Positions 7,193-14,224 of a DNA stretch of 15,607 nucleotides are shown here, one piece after another. Within the stretch, counting starts at the first letter, position 1, and every line of letters begins with the position of its first letter. This stretch comes from VAZQ01 sp036555745 (GTDB taxonomy: Bacteria; Pseudomonadota; Alphaproteobacteria; Rhizobiales; Xanthobacteraceae), in contig DATBKV010000201.1 of assembly GCA_036555745.1 (NCBI GenBank), forward strand, positions 1 to 15,607. Direction: 5' to 3'. A model generated the notes under the pieces. It saw only the letters and a program-made list of their open reading frames with translations. It did not search any database and was not told where the DNA came from. The translations under genes were made by a program, and so were the position numbers.

Positions 7193-7969
7193 TCAACTCC
7201 CGCTGAACCAATTGTAGCCCTGGTCCTCCCAGTAGCCGCCGAGATATTTGTTGGTGACCGCGAGCTCCATCACATGCTTGGGGTTCTTGAACCCGAGCTT
7301 GGTCGGGATGCGCACCTTCATGGGAAAGCCGTACTTGCGCGGCAGGATCTCGCCGTCGAAGGCGAACGTCATCTGCGTCTGCGGATGCAGCGCGGTCGCC
7401 ATGTCGATCGAGGTGGAGTAGCCCTCGGCGCAGCGGAACCAGACGTATTTTGCGCGCGTGTCGGCGCCGACGCGGCGCAGGAACTCGCGCAGCGGCGTTC
7501 CCGTCCATTTGCCGATCGCGCTCCAGCCCTCGACGCAGACATGGCGGGTGATCTGGGTCTCCTGCGGCAGCGCGTACAGCTCGTCGAGCGTCCACGCGTG
7601 CTTGTCGTCGAGGAGGCCGCCAACCTCGAGCTTGTAGTCGTCCTTGTCGACCTCGGGCGCCTCGTCCTCGGGGTAATAGGCGTTGAACGGGAACGGACGC
7701 GTGACCGCGCTGTCGGGGTAGGTGGGCGCGAGCTTGTCCGGATTGAACAGCCACGCCTGGGCGCGGTCGTTGAAGTAGGAAATCTGCGTCAGCGCGTGCT
7801 CCGCCGATGCGCCGTCGATGATATCGCAGCCGGTCAGGAAGGCGAGCGCCCCGAGGCTCGCGCCGCCGCGCAGGAAGGCGCGGCGTGTCGGCGTCGGCAT
7901 CAGCCTGGCGGCATCCTTGATCAGCAGCCCGGGATCGACGCCGGGCGGATTTTTTCGAATGCGTGACAT
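7193..7969 (-). CDS. YedY/MsrP-like molybdopterin-dependent oxidoreductase, Tat-exported putative lipoprotein
   Basis: A 258-residue catalytic subunit of the sulfite-oxidase fold (COG2041 type). The N-terminus has about 28 residues before a twin-arginine signal (TRRAFLRGG, 28-36). Its hydrophobic core ends in LTGC (45-48), a lipobox, which suggests a Tat-exported lipoprotein anchored at Cys48. The molybdenum cysteine is in RHVCVEGWSAIGKW (Cys145). The later segments VWFRCAEGYSTSIDM, RKYGFPMKVRIP and YLGGYWEDQGYNW fit the family. There is no C-terminal dimerisation domain. MsrP reduces methionine sulfoxide, but the substrate here is unknown. It follows the cytochrome b gene by 11 nt with a GAGGAGG ribosome site that sets the start at 7969. 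Electrons are presumably exchanged with that cytochrome. Confidence 0.88.
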   Translation of the reverse strand: MSRIRKNPPGVDPGLLIKDAARLMPTPTRRAFLRGGASLGALAFLTGCDIIDGASAEHALTQISYFNDRAQAWLFNPDKLAPTYPDSAVTRPFPFNAYYPEDEAPEVDKDDYKLEVGGLLDDKHAWTLDELYALPQETQITRHVCVEGWSAIGKWTGTPLREFLRRVGADTRAKYVWFRCAEGYSTSIDMATALHPQTQMTFAFDGEILPRKYGFPMKVRIPTKLGFKNPKHVMELAVTNKYLGGYWEDQGYNWFSGS

Positions 7970-7980
7970 CGTAATCCTCC

Positions 7981-8616
7981 TCACCGGCCCGTGATCATGG
8001 CGCGCAGCGATTTCGGTACCAGCAGCGCCATCACCACGTGCACCACGAGAAAGCCCACGATCGTCGCCATCGCGAAAAAATGCACGTAGCGCGCGGTGTC
8101 GTAGCCGCCGAACACCGCGGTCAGCTCCTGCAACTGCACCGGCTTCCAGATCGAAAGCCCGGACAGCACGATCACGATGCCGGCGAGGATGACGCCGACA
8201 TATAAGAGCTTCTGCACCGCGTTGTAGACCGAAAGGTCGTCGTGCGTGAGCCTTCCCGTCAGCGCCGCACGCGTGTCGGACACGACCTCGCCGGGCCGGA
8301 TCGGGACGAGCTTGCGGCGGAACCGGCCGGTGGCGAAGCCGAGCATGATGTAGACGAGCCCATTGACCGCCAGGAGCCACATCGCCGCGAAATGCCACAA
8401 CAGCGCGCCGGCGAGCCAGCCGCCAAGCGTGATGGCGGGGGGAAACACGAACGGGAACAGCGGCGAGGCGTTATAGATCTCCCAGCCCGAGCCGATCATG
8501 ACCGCGACGGCAAGGACGTTGATCCAGTGGGTGACGCGCACCCAGGCCGGATGGATAACCGCCGGCCTTGCCGGGGCCGGCGTCAGCGTCGCATCGTGCG
8601 TGGCTTCGATCGACAT
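7981..8616 (-). CDS. Membrane b-type cytochrome, partner of the molybdoenzyme
   Basis: A 211-residue integral membrane protein of the cytochrome b561 / thiosulfate-reductase cytochrome b type. Four hydrophobic helices are visible, at about 28-47, 65-93, 133-154 and 178-200. Histidines inside or at the ends of helices (His30, His75, His179, His193) are good haem b ligands. The RGE-containing loop at about 98-125 is probably cytoplasmic. It forms an operon with the downstream YedY-like gene (11-nt gap) and so probably links that enzyme to the quinone pool. The start at 8616 (MSIEATHD) is chosen because the domain starts soon after; in-frame ATGs further up (8778, 8712, 8700) give a low-complexity extension. 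No strong ribosome site is seen, so the start is less certain than the identity. Confidence 0.87.
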   Translation of the reverse strand: MSIEATHDATLTPAPARPAVIHPAWVRVTHWINVLAVAVMIGSGWEIYNASPLFPFVFPPAITLGGWLAGALLWHFAAMWLLAVNGLVYIMLGFATGRFRRKLVPIRPGEVVSDTRAALTGRLTHDDLSVYNAVQKLLYVGVILAGIVIVLSGLSIWKPVQLQELTAVFGGYDTARYVHFFAMATIVGFLVVHVVMALLVPKSLRAMITGR

Positions 8617-8808
8617 GGCCCGGCTTTGAAGGGCGTGCTTTCCGCAGGCGCTCTGCTGTAGCGGTAGCGTAAATCTATCGTCTCGGTGGGCCAACGTCAT
8701 CGCAGACGCCATTGACGCCGCAACACAGCTACGTGATGACAAGCCGGCCGGATGCATGCTCGCTGCAACGGCTCCCATTCAGCAGCGCTCGAGGGTGACG
8801 ATCCCATC

Positions 8809-9858
8809 ATGTCGAAGACCAGCACCGGCAACTTCTTCGAGGACTTCCGCATCGGACAGATGATCGCCCACGCCACGCCGCGCACCATCACGGTCGGAGA
8901 CGTGGCGCTGTACAACGCCCTGTTCGGGCCGCGTTTCGCGGTGCAGTCATCCGACGTGTTCGCGCGTGCGATCGGCTATCCGCGCGCACCGGTCGACGAC
9001 CTCCTGGTGTTCCACGTCGTGTTCGGCAAGTCCGTGCCGGATATCTCGCTCAATGCGGTCGCCAATCTCGGCTACGCCGCCTGGCGGGTGCTGGCGCCGG
9101 TCTATCCCGGCGACACGCTCAACGCGGTGTCCGAGGTGATCGGGCTCAAGGAGAATTCGAGCCGCAAGACCGGCATCGCGTTCGTGCGCACGACCGGCTG
9201 CAAGCAGGACGGCAGCAAGGTGCTGGAATACGTGCGCTGGGTGATGCTGCGAAAGCGCGACGAGGCGGCACCGGCGCCCGGTGATCACGTCCCGCGCCTG
9301 CCCGACGCGGTGCTGCCGGGCACGCTGGGCGACGCCTGTCCGCGCATCGATGTGGCGGCCTACGATTTCGTGCTCGCCGGCAGCCGCGATCGCTTCGGCG
9401 ACTATGCCGTGGGCGAGAAGATCGACCACGTCGATGGCATGACGGTGGAGGAGGCCGAGCACCAGATGGCAACCCGGCTCTACCAGAACACGGCGCGCAT
9501 CCATTTCGACCAGCACTCCGCCGCGCAGGGCCGCTTCGGCCGCCGGCTGATCTACGGCGGGCACGTGATCTCGCTCGCGCGCGCTCTCTCCTTCAACGGG
9601 CTCGCCAACGCCTTCCACATCGCCGCGATCAACGGCGGCCGGCATGTCTCGCCGCTGTTCGCGGGAGCGACGGTGTTTGCCTGGTCGGAGGTGCTGGCCA
9701 AGGCGGAGGTGCCCGGACGGGGCGACGTCGGCGCGCTGCGCTTGCGCACGGTCGCCACCAAGGATCGTCCCTGCGCCGACTTTCCGCTCAAGTCGGGCGA
9801 CGAGGACGATCCCGCGGTGCTGCTCGATCTCGACTACTGGGCGCTGATGCCGCGGTAG
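8809..9858 (+). CDS. mch: Mesaconyl-CoA hydratase (beta-methylmalyl-CoA dehydratase), MaoC superfamily
   Basis: Interconverts mesaconyl-C1-CoA and beta-methylmalyl-CoA in the ethylmalonyl-CoA pathway, which lets isocitrate-lyase-negative bacteria assimilate acetyl-CoA. The 349-residue protein is a double hotdog, the usual length. Recognisable blocks are NFFEDFRIGQ (8-17), TITVGDVALYNALFG (26-40), VPDISLNAVANLGYA (76-90), VYPGDTLNAVSEVIGLKENS, and in the second half EKIDHVDGMTVEEAEH, HFDQHSAAQGRFGRRLIYGGH and GRHVSPLFAGATVFAWSEVL. I recall these as closely matching the Methylobacterium/Rhizobiales enzyme. The start at 8809 is used because MSKTSTGNFFEDF is the family N-terminus and GAGGGTG lies upstream, although the spacing is long. 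The rest of the pathway is outside the window. Confidence 0.9.
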   Translation: MSKTSTGNFFEDFRIGQMIAHATPRTITVGDVALYNALFGPRFAVQSSDVFARAIGYPRAPVDDLLVFHVVFGKSVPDISLNAVANLGYAAWRVLAPVYPGDTLNAVSEVIGLKENSSRKTGIAFVRTTGCKQDGSKVLEYVRWVMLRKRDEAAPAPGDHVPRLPDAVLPGTLGDACPRIDVAAYDFVLAGSRDRFGDYAVGEKIDHVDGMTVEEAEHQMATRLYQNTARIHFDQHSAAQGRFGRRLIYGGHVISLARALSFNGLANAFHIAAINGGRHVSPLFAGATVFAWSEVLAKAEVPGRGDVGALRLRTVATKDRPCADFPLKSGDEDDPAVLLDLDYWALMPR

Positions 9859-9866
9859 CAACCGCG
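9851..9866. terminator. Small stem-loop at the mch/sodC convergent junction
   Basis: CGCGGT (9851-9856) and ACCGCG (9861-9866) form a perfect 6-bp stem with a 4-nt loop that includes the mch stop codon. It could act on both converging transcripts; no T-tract is present on either side. Confidence 0.3.
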
Positions 9867-9874
9867 CGCGCCGG

Positions 9875-10408
9875 TCACGAGCCGGTGGCGATCACGCCGC
9901 AGGCGATACGCGCGCCGGCATTGCCGGCCGGATCGCTCTTGTAGTCGTCGACACCGGCGTGGATCACCAACGCGGAGCCGTCGCTGTCGAACACCGAGTT
10001 CGGCTTGCCCTTGTCGAGCGTGACCTTGTCGTTGAGCACTTCGATGGTAAGCGTGCCGCCCGCGGGCACGTAGAGGTTCGGCATGTCGCCGGCGTGGCCC
10101 GGGCCCGCCATGATGCCGTGGTGGGTGTGGCCGGGGTTGAAGTGTCCGCCCGCCGTCTCGAACGACGGCGGCTCGCATTTGCCGACCGCGTGAATGTGGA
10201 AGGCGTGCTCGCCCGCCGGCAAGCCGTTGAGGGACAGCTTGATCAGAACTCCGGCGGGAGTCTGGGTCAGATCGGCGGTGCCGACCTGCTTGCCCTGGCT
10301 GTCCTTGAGTTGTGCTTTCGCGGTTTCGCTGGTCTGGCTTGCCGCGGGCAAGCTCGCGGCCAACAGCAGGACAGCGCTCGCCATCGCGAAGTGCGTGATC
10401 ATCTTCAT
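9875..10408 (-). CDS. sodC: Periplasmic Cu/Zn superoxide dismutase
   Basis: Dismutates superoxide in the periplasm. The 177-residue precursor has a Sec signal peptide (MKMITHFAMASAVLLLAASLPAAS, cleaved near 23-25). Copper ligands are His71, His73 (HAFHIH), the bridging His89 (GGHFNP) and His150 (LVIHAG). Zinc ligands are His89, probably His97, His105 (GHAGD) and Asp108. The intramolecular disulfide is Cys78-Cys170, and the guiding arginine is Arg167 in GARIACGVI, so all catalytic residues appear intact. The start at 10408 is set by a GGGAGGT ribosome site 6 nt upstream and by the signal peptide. The gene lies 91 nt downstream of the lysR stop on the same strand, but a candidate stress promoter in that gap suggests independent expression. 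Confidence 0.95.
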   Translation of the reverse strand: MKMITHFAMASAVLLLAASLPAASQTSETAKAQLKDSQGKQVGTADLTQTPAGVLIKLSLNGLPAGEHAFHIHAVGKCEPPSFETAGGHFNPGHTHHGIMAGPGHAGDMPNLYVPAGGTLTIEVLNDKVTLDKGKPNSVFDSDGSALVIHAGVDDYKSDPAGNAGARIACGVIATGS

Positions 10409-10461
10409 CTGAGACCTCCCGTACATGTCCGGACCCTCGGTACCGGCCGGATCGCTTCGGA

Positions 10462-10487
10462 AACCTTCTGACCGCGTCGGCTGTTCC
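10462..10487 (-). promoter_or_regulatory. Candidate EcfG (general stress response) promoter for sodC
   Basis: On the minus strand GGAAC (10487-10483) is followed after 17 nt by GGTT (10465-10462). The alphaproteobacterial EcfG/RpoE2 consensus is GGAAC-N16/17-cGTT, so the -35 is perfect and the -10 matches in its GTT core. It lies between lysR and sodC and would give a leader of roughly 45 nt before the sodC start. Confidence 0.55.
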
Positions 10488-10499
10488 TTACGTTTGCAT

Positions 10500-11387
10500 C
10501 TATGCCGCCGTGCGCAGATGCTCGACCAGCTGGCGCGCAAAGGGCGGCAGCTCGTTGAAGCTGCGGATGCAGATCGTAAGCTCGCGCGCCGCCCAGGCAT
10601 CGGTCAGTGCCACCGGGACGATGGCCATGGTGCGCGCCACCCGGCGCGCGGTGGTCTCCGGCACGATGCCGATGCCGACGTTGCACTCGACCAGGCGGCA
10701 GACGGCATCGAAGCTGCGCAGCTGCACGCGCAGCCGCAGCGGCTGCCCGATGCGCGCGGCCTTGTCGGCGAGGAAGCGTTGCAGTGCGCTGGCGCGGTCG
10801 AGGCCGACGAAGTCGTACTGCAGCACGTCCGCAAACGCGAGCTTGGAGCGCCCCGCGAGCGGGTGCTCGCGGGCGACCACCAGCACGAACCGATCCTTGC
10901 GGAACGGATAAGTCTCGAGCGCACTGGCGTCGACGGTGGCGGCGACAATGCCGAGATCGGCGACGCCTTCGGCGATCAGGCCCACGATCTCGTCGCTCAG
11001 CCGCTCCTCGAGGTCGACGCTGACATTGGGGTGCGTCGCCAGGAACGAGCTCAACGCCTCCGGCAGGAACTCGGTGAGCGCGTTGGTGTTCGACAGTACC
11101 CGGATCTGGCCGGCAAGCCCCCCGGCATAGGCGCCGAGATCCTCGCGCAGCCGCTCGGCCTGGCGCAGGATCGCGCGCGCATGCTGGAGCAGCGTGCGGC
11201 CGGCCTGGGTCGGGGTCACGCCCTGGCGTCCGCGCACCAGCAGCGCGGCGCCGAGCGCCTCCTCCATGTGGCGGATGCGGGTCGAGGCGGCGGCCAGCGC
11301 GAGGTGCGCGCGCTCGGCCCCGCCCGTGATGCTGCCGGCCTCCACCACGTGCCGGAACAGGCTCAGATCGGTGAGATCGAAGCGCAT
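10500..11387 (-). CDS. LysR-type transcriptional regulator
   Basis: A 295-residue LysR-family DNA-binding protein. The winged helix-turn-helix covers about residues 4-63 (LSLFRHVVEAGSITGGAERAHLALAAASTRIRHMEE, then LVRGRQGVTPTQAGRTLL). The effector-binding domain begins near 90 (GQIRVLSNTNALTEFLPEAL) and runs to the end. The length is standard. It is divergent from sdhCDAB with a 194-nt gap that holds a LysR-box-like inverted repeat, and it is upstream of sodC on its own strand. Likely targets are itself and possibly sdhCDAB; the effector is unknown. No clear ribosome site precedes the ATG at 11387, although the helix-turn-helix starts so soon after it that this start fits. Confidence 0.93.
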   Translation of the reverse strand: MRFDLTDLSLFRHVVEAGSITGGAERAHLALAAASTRIRHMEEALGAALLVRGRQGVTPTQAGRTLLQHARAILRQAERLREDLGAYAGGLAGQIRVLSNTNALTEFLPEALSSFLATHPNVSVDLEERLSDEIVGLIAEGVADLGIVAATVDASALETYPFRKDRFVLVVAREHPLAGRSKLAFADVLQYDFVGLDRASALQRFLADKAARIGQPLRLRVQLRSFDAVCRLVECNVGIGIVPETTARRVARTMAIVPVALTDAWAARELTICIRSFNELPPFARQLVEHLRTAA

Positions 11388-11403
11388 GGTTGCGGGGCAG
11401 TGG

Positions 11404-11424
11404 TCCTTCGAATTCGACGAAGGA
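11404..11424. promoter_or_regulatory. Putative LysR-type operator (7-bp inverted repeat)
   Basis: TCCTTCG (11404-11410) and CGAAGGA (11418-11424) are a perfect inverted repeat separated by 7 nt. The inner part TCG-N7-CGA has the classical LysR T-N11-A form. It is 17 nt upstream of the lysR start and 157 nt upstream of sdhC, a usual place for an autoregulatory LysR site. Confidence 0.55.
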
Positions 11425-11581
11425 AAGCTACGCGAAATACCTATTGTCCGCCAGGACCCTCATCATCATATTCGCCGTTGACGAAGCGGGGCGCGCCGTC
11501 GCCGGCGGGCGGAGCGGCGGATTGCGGTGCTTTGCACCATTGGCTAGGAACGCGCGAGCACGGGCGAGACGGAGCACGACC

Positions 11582-11992
11582 ATGGCCGAGATCAAGGCGC
11601 CCGCCGAGCGGCCGCTCTCGCCCCATCTCTTCATCTACAAGCCGCTGCTGACGATGGTGATGTCGATCGTCCACCGCATCACCGGGGCCGCGCTCTATTT
11701 CGGCACCCTGCTGGTGGCCTGGTGGCTGGTCGCAGCGGCGCAATCGCCCAACTCCTACGCCGGCGTCGGTTCGTTCATGAGCTCGTTTTTCGGCCGGATC
11801 ATTCTGTTCGGCTATACCTGGGCGCTGATGCATCACATGCTCGGCGGCATCCGGCACCTGATCTGGGATAACGGCTATGGCTTCGGTCCGCAGGAGCGGG
11901 AGTGGCTGGCGGCGGCAACGCTGGTCGGCTCGGTGAGCCTCACCATCGTGATCTGGATCCTGGGCTACCTGTACATGGGAGGGCCGCGCTGA
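11582..11992 (+). CDS. sdhC: Succinate dehydrogenase cytochrome b556 subunit
   Basis: Membrane anchor of complex II. The 136-residue protein has three helices (about 25-52, 66-89 and 108-131). Near its start it carries RPLSPHLFIYK and the SIVHRITG signature (28-35), whose Ser and Arg line the quinone site. The haem b ligand is His85 in HHMLGGIRHLIWD, aligned to the E. coli SdhC haem histidine. The start at 11582 is chosen because MAEIKAPAERPLSPH is the family N-terminus and a GGAG lies 8 nt upstream. It is the first gene of sdhCDAB; its stop overlaps the sdhD start by one base. Confidence 0.95.
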   Translation: MAEIKAPAERPLSPHLFIYKPLLTMVMSIVHRITGAALYFGTLLVAWWLVAAAQSPNSYAGVGSFMSSFFGRIILFGYTWALMHHMLGGIRHLIWDNGYGFGPQEREWLAAATLVGSVSLTIVIWILGYLYMGGPR

Positions 11993-12381
11993 TGGTGGCG
12001 GGACGAATGAGCACGCCGCTCGCCCGCGTCCTCGGGCTGGGCGCGGCCAAGTCCGGCACCGAGCATTTCTGGCGCCAGCGGCTCACCGCGGTCGCCAACG
12101 TGCCGCTCACCATCGCCTTCGTCTTCATCGTGGTGGGGCTACTCGGCCGCAACCACGCCGCCGTCGTGCAGATCCTCGGCTCGCCGCTGGTGGCGGTGAT
12201 CATGCTTCTGTTCATCCTCTCGATCACCACGCATATGCGCATCGGCATGCAGGTCATCATCGAAGACTACGTCCACGACGAGGGAGCGAAGCTCCTTCTG
12301 CTGATGGCGAACACGTTCTTCACCGTCGCGGTCGGACTGGCCGCTGCCTTCGCCGTCCTCATGCTCAGCTTCAAGGTGTGA
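11992..12381 (+). CDS. sdhD: Succinate dehydrogenase hydrophobic membrane anchor subunit
   Basis: Second membrane anchor of complex II, 129 residues with three helices (about 34-53, 62-80 and 100-124). It starts with the family pattern GLGAAKSGTEHFWRQRLTA. The second haem ligand is His81 in THMRIGMQVIIEDYV, and Tyr93 matches the quinone-site tyrosine of the E. coli protein at the same +12 spacing. The start at 11992 overlaps the sdhC stop as TGATG and has GGGAGGG upstream, favouring translational coupling; an in-frame ATG at 12007 (MSTPLARV) is the main alternative. Confidence 0.93.
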   Translation: MVAGRMSTPLARVLGLGAAKSGTEHFWRQRLTAVANVPLTIAFVFIVVGLLGRNHAAVVQILGSPLVAVIMLLFILSITTHMRIGMQVIIEDYVHDEGAKLLLLMANTFFTVAVGLAAAFAVLMLSFKV

Positions 12382-12384
12382 ACC

Positions 12385-14217
12385 GTGGCTACCAATGGCG
12401 GATCAAATGACAAGGCGCCGGCGGTCAATGGCCGCGCCTATCCGATCGAGGATCACAACTACGACGTGGTCGTGGTGGGCGCCGGCGGCGCCGGCCTGCG
12501 CGCCGTGGTCGGCTGCAGCGAGGCGGGGCTCAGGACCGCCTGCATCACCAAGGTCTTTCCCACCCGTTCGCACACGGTGTCGGCGCAGGGCGGCATCGCC
12601 GCTGCGCTCGGCAATATGGGCGAGGACGATTGGCGCTGGCACATGTACGACACCGTCAAGGGCGCCGACTGGCTCGGCGACCAGGACGCCATCGAATACA
12701 TGTGCAGCAACGCCCCGCAGGCGGTCTATGAGCTCGAACACTGGGGCTTGCCGTTCTCGCGGCGCGATGACGGCAAGATCTACCAGCGCCCCTTCGGCGG
12801 CATGACTACGCATTACGGCAAGGGGACTGCACAGCGCACCTGCGCGGCCGCCGATCGCACCGGCCACGCCATGCTGCACACGATGTACGGTCAGGCGCTC
12901 CGCCATGCTGCGGAATTCTTCATCGAATTCTTCGCGCTCGATCTCATCATGGACGACGCCGGCCGCTGCCGCGGCGTCGTGGCGCTCAAGCTCGACGACG
13001 GCTCGATCCATCGTTTCCGCGCTCACATGACCATTCTTGCTACCGGCGGCTATGGACGCGCCTATTTTTCGTGCACCTCGGCCCACACCTGCACCGGCGA
13101 CGGCAACGCCATGGTTCTGCGCGCCGGGCTGCCGCTCCAGGATATGGAGTTCGTGCAGTTCCACCCGACCGGCATCTACGGTGCCGGCTGCCTGATCACC
13201 GAAGGCGCGCGCGGGGAAGGCGCCTATCTGGTCAACAGCGAAGGCGAGCGTTTCATGGAGCGCTATGCGCCTTCGGCCAAGGATCTGGCCTCACGAGACG
13301 TGGTCTCGCGCGCGATGACCATCGAAATCCGCGAGGGCCGCGGCGTCGGCAAGCTCAAGGATCACATTTACCTGCACCTCGATCATCTCGATCCGGCGGT
13401 ATTGCACGAGCGGCTGCCGGGAATTTCGGAATCGGCGCGCATCTTCGCGGGCGTCGATGTGACGCGCGAGCCGATCCCGATCGTTCCCACCGTGCATTAC
13501 AACATGGGCGGGATCGCCACGAATTTTCACGGCGAGACCCTGACCAAGAAGAACGGCAATCCCGACCAGGTAGTGCCCGGCCTGATGGCGCTCGGAGAGG
13601 CGGCATGCGTGTCGGTGCACGGCGCCAACCGCCTGGGCTCGAACTCCCTGATCGATCTGGTCGTGTTCGGCCGCGCCGCCGCGATGCGATGTGCCGAGCT
13701 TCTCGCGCCGAACGACAAGCATCCCGATCTGCCGAAGGATTCGGCCGATCTGGCACTCTCGCGCCTCGACCGGTTCCGCCATGCCGCCGGCAAGATGCCG
13801 ACCGCCAAGATGCGGCTCGACATGCAGAAGGTGATGCAGAGCAATTGCGCCGTTTTCCGCACCGGCGAGGTTCTCCAGGAAGGCGTCAGGCTCATCGACG
13901 GCGTGCTTGGAGCAGTTCCGGAGATCAGGGTCGCCGACCGGTCGCTGATCTGGAATTCGGATCTGATCGAGACTCTCGAATTCGACAACCTTATCGCGCA
14001 GGCGGTGGTCACGATGCACGCGGCGCTCAACCGCACTGAAAGCCGCGGCGCCCATGCGCGCGAGGATTTTCCCGATCGCGACGACCGCAACTGGATGAAG
14101 CACACGCTGGCTTGGCTCGACGCCGAGGGCAATGTCAGCATCGATTACCGCCCGGTGCATGCCTATACGCTCACCAATCAGGTCGCCTATATCGAGCCGA
14201 AGACGCGGGTGTATTGA
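12385..14217 (+). CDS. sdhA: Succinate dehydrogenase flavoprotein subunit
   Basis: Catalytic subunit of complex II; oxidises succinate to fumarate on the cytoplasmic side and passes electrons by FAD to SdhB. The 610 residues match alphaproteobacterial SdhA. The FAD-binding VVVGAGGAGLRA starts at about 29. The covalent flavin histidine is His63 in TRSHTVSAQGG. The substrate-site segments HPTGIYGAGCLITEGARGEG and HGANRLGSNSLID are intact, and the C-terminus is DYRPVHAYTLTNQVAYI...TRVY. The start is GTG at 12385 (ATNGGSN follows), 3 nt after the sdhD stop. No in-frame ATG occurs before the FAD motif, so GTG is well supported; an AAGGTG site sits upstream. Confidence 0.97.
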   Translation: MATNGGSNDKAPAVNGRAYPIEDHNYDVVVVGAGGAGLRAVVGCSEAGLRTACITKVFPTRSHTVSAQGGIAAALGNMGEDDWRWHMYDTVKGADWLGDQDAIEYMCSNAPQAVYELEHWGLPFSRRDDGKIYQRPFGGMTTHYGKGTAQRTCAAADRTGHAMLHTMYGQALRHAAEFFIEFFALDLIMDDAGRCRGVVALKLDDGSIHRFRAHMTILATGGYGRAYFSCTSAHTCTGDGNAMVLRAGLPLQDMEFVQFHPTGIYGAGCLITEGARGEGAYLVNSEGERFMERYAPSAKDLASRDVVSRAMTIEIREGRGVGKLKDHIYLHLDHLDPAVLHERLPGISESARIFAGVDVTREPIPIVPTVHYNMGGIATNFHGETLTKKNGNPDQVVPGLMALGEAACVSVHGANRLGSNSLIDLVVFGRAAAMRCAELLAPNDKHPDLPKDSADLALSRLDRFRHAAGKMPTAKMRLDMQKVMQSNCAVFRTGEVLQEGVRLIDGVLGAVPEIRVADRSLIWNSDLIETLEFDNLIAQAVVTMHAALNRTESRGAHAREDFPDRDDRNWMKHTLAWLDAEGNVSIDYRPVHAYTLTNQVAYIEPKTRVY

Positions 14218-14224
14218 GATTCAA

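Noticed and set aside
8695..8741. GTCATC and GATGAC halves in the divergent gap between the cytochrome b gene and mch
   Set aside because: The halves are short and over 30 nt apart, so an operator cannot be supported; no paired promoter elements were seen in the gap.
11071..11095. Another GGAAC...GTT pair with EcfG-like spacing on the plus strand
   Set aside because: It lies inside the lysR coding sequence, antisense, with no plus-strand gene for about 480 nt.
10425..11651. A 408-codon open frame on the plus strand opposite lysR
   Set aside because: It is antisense to a well-supported LysR gene, crosses the lysR-sdhC control region and shows no domain pattern.
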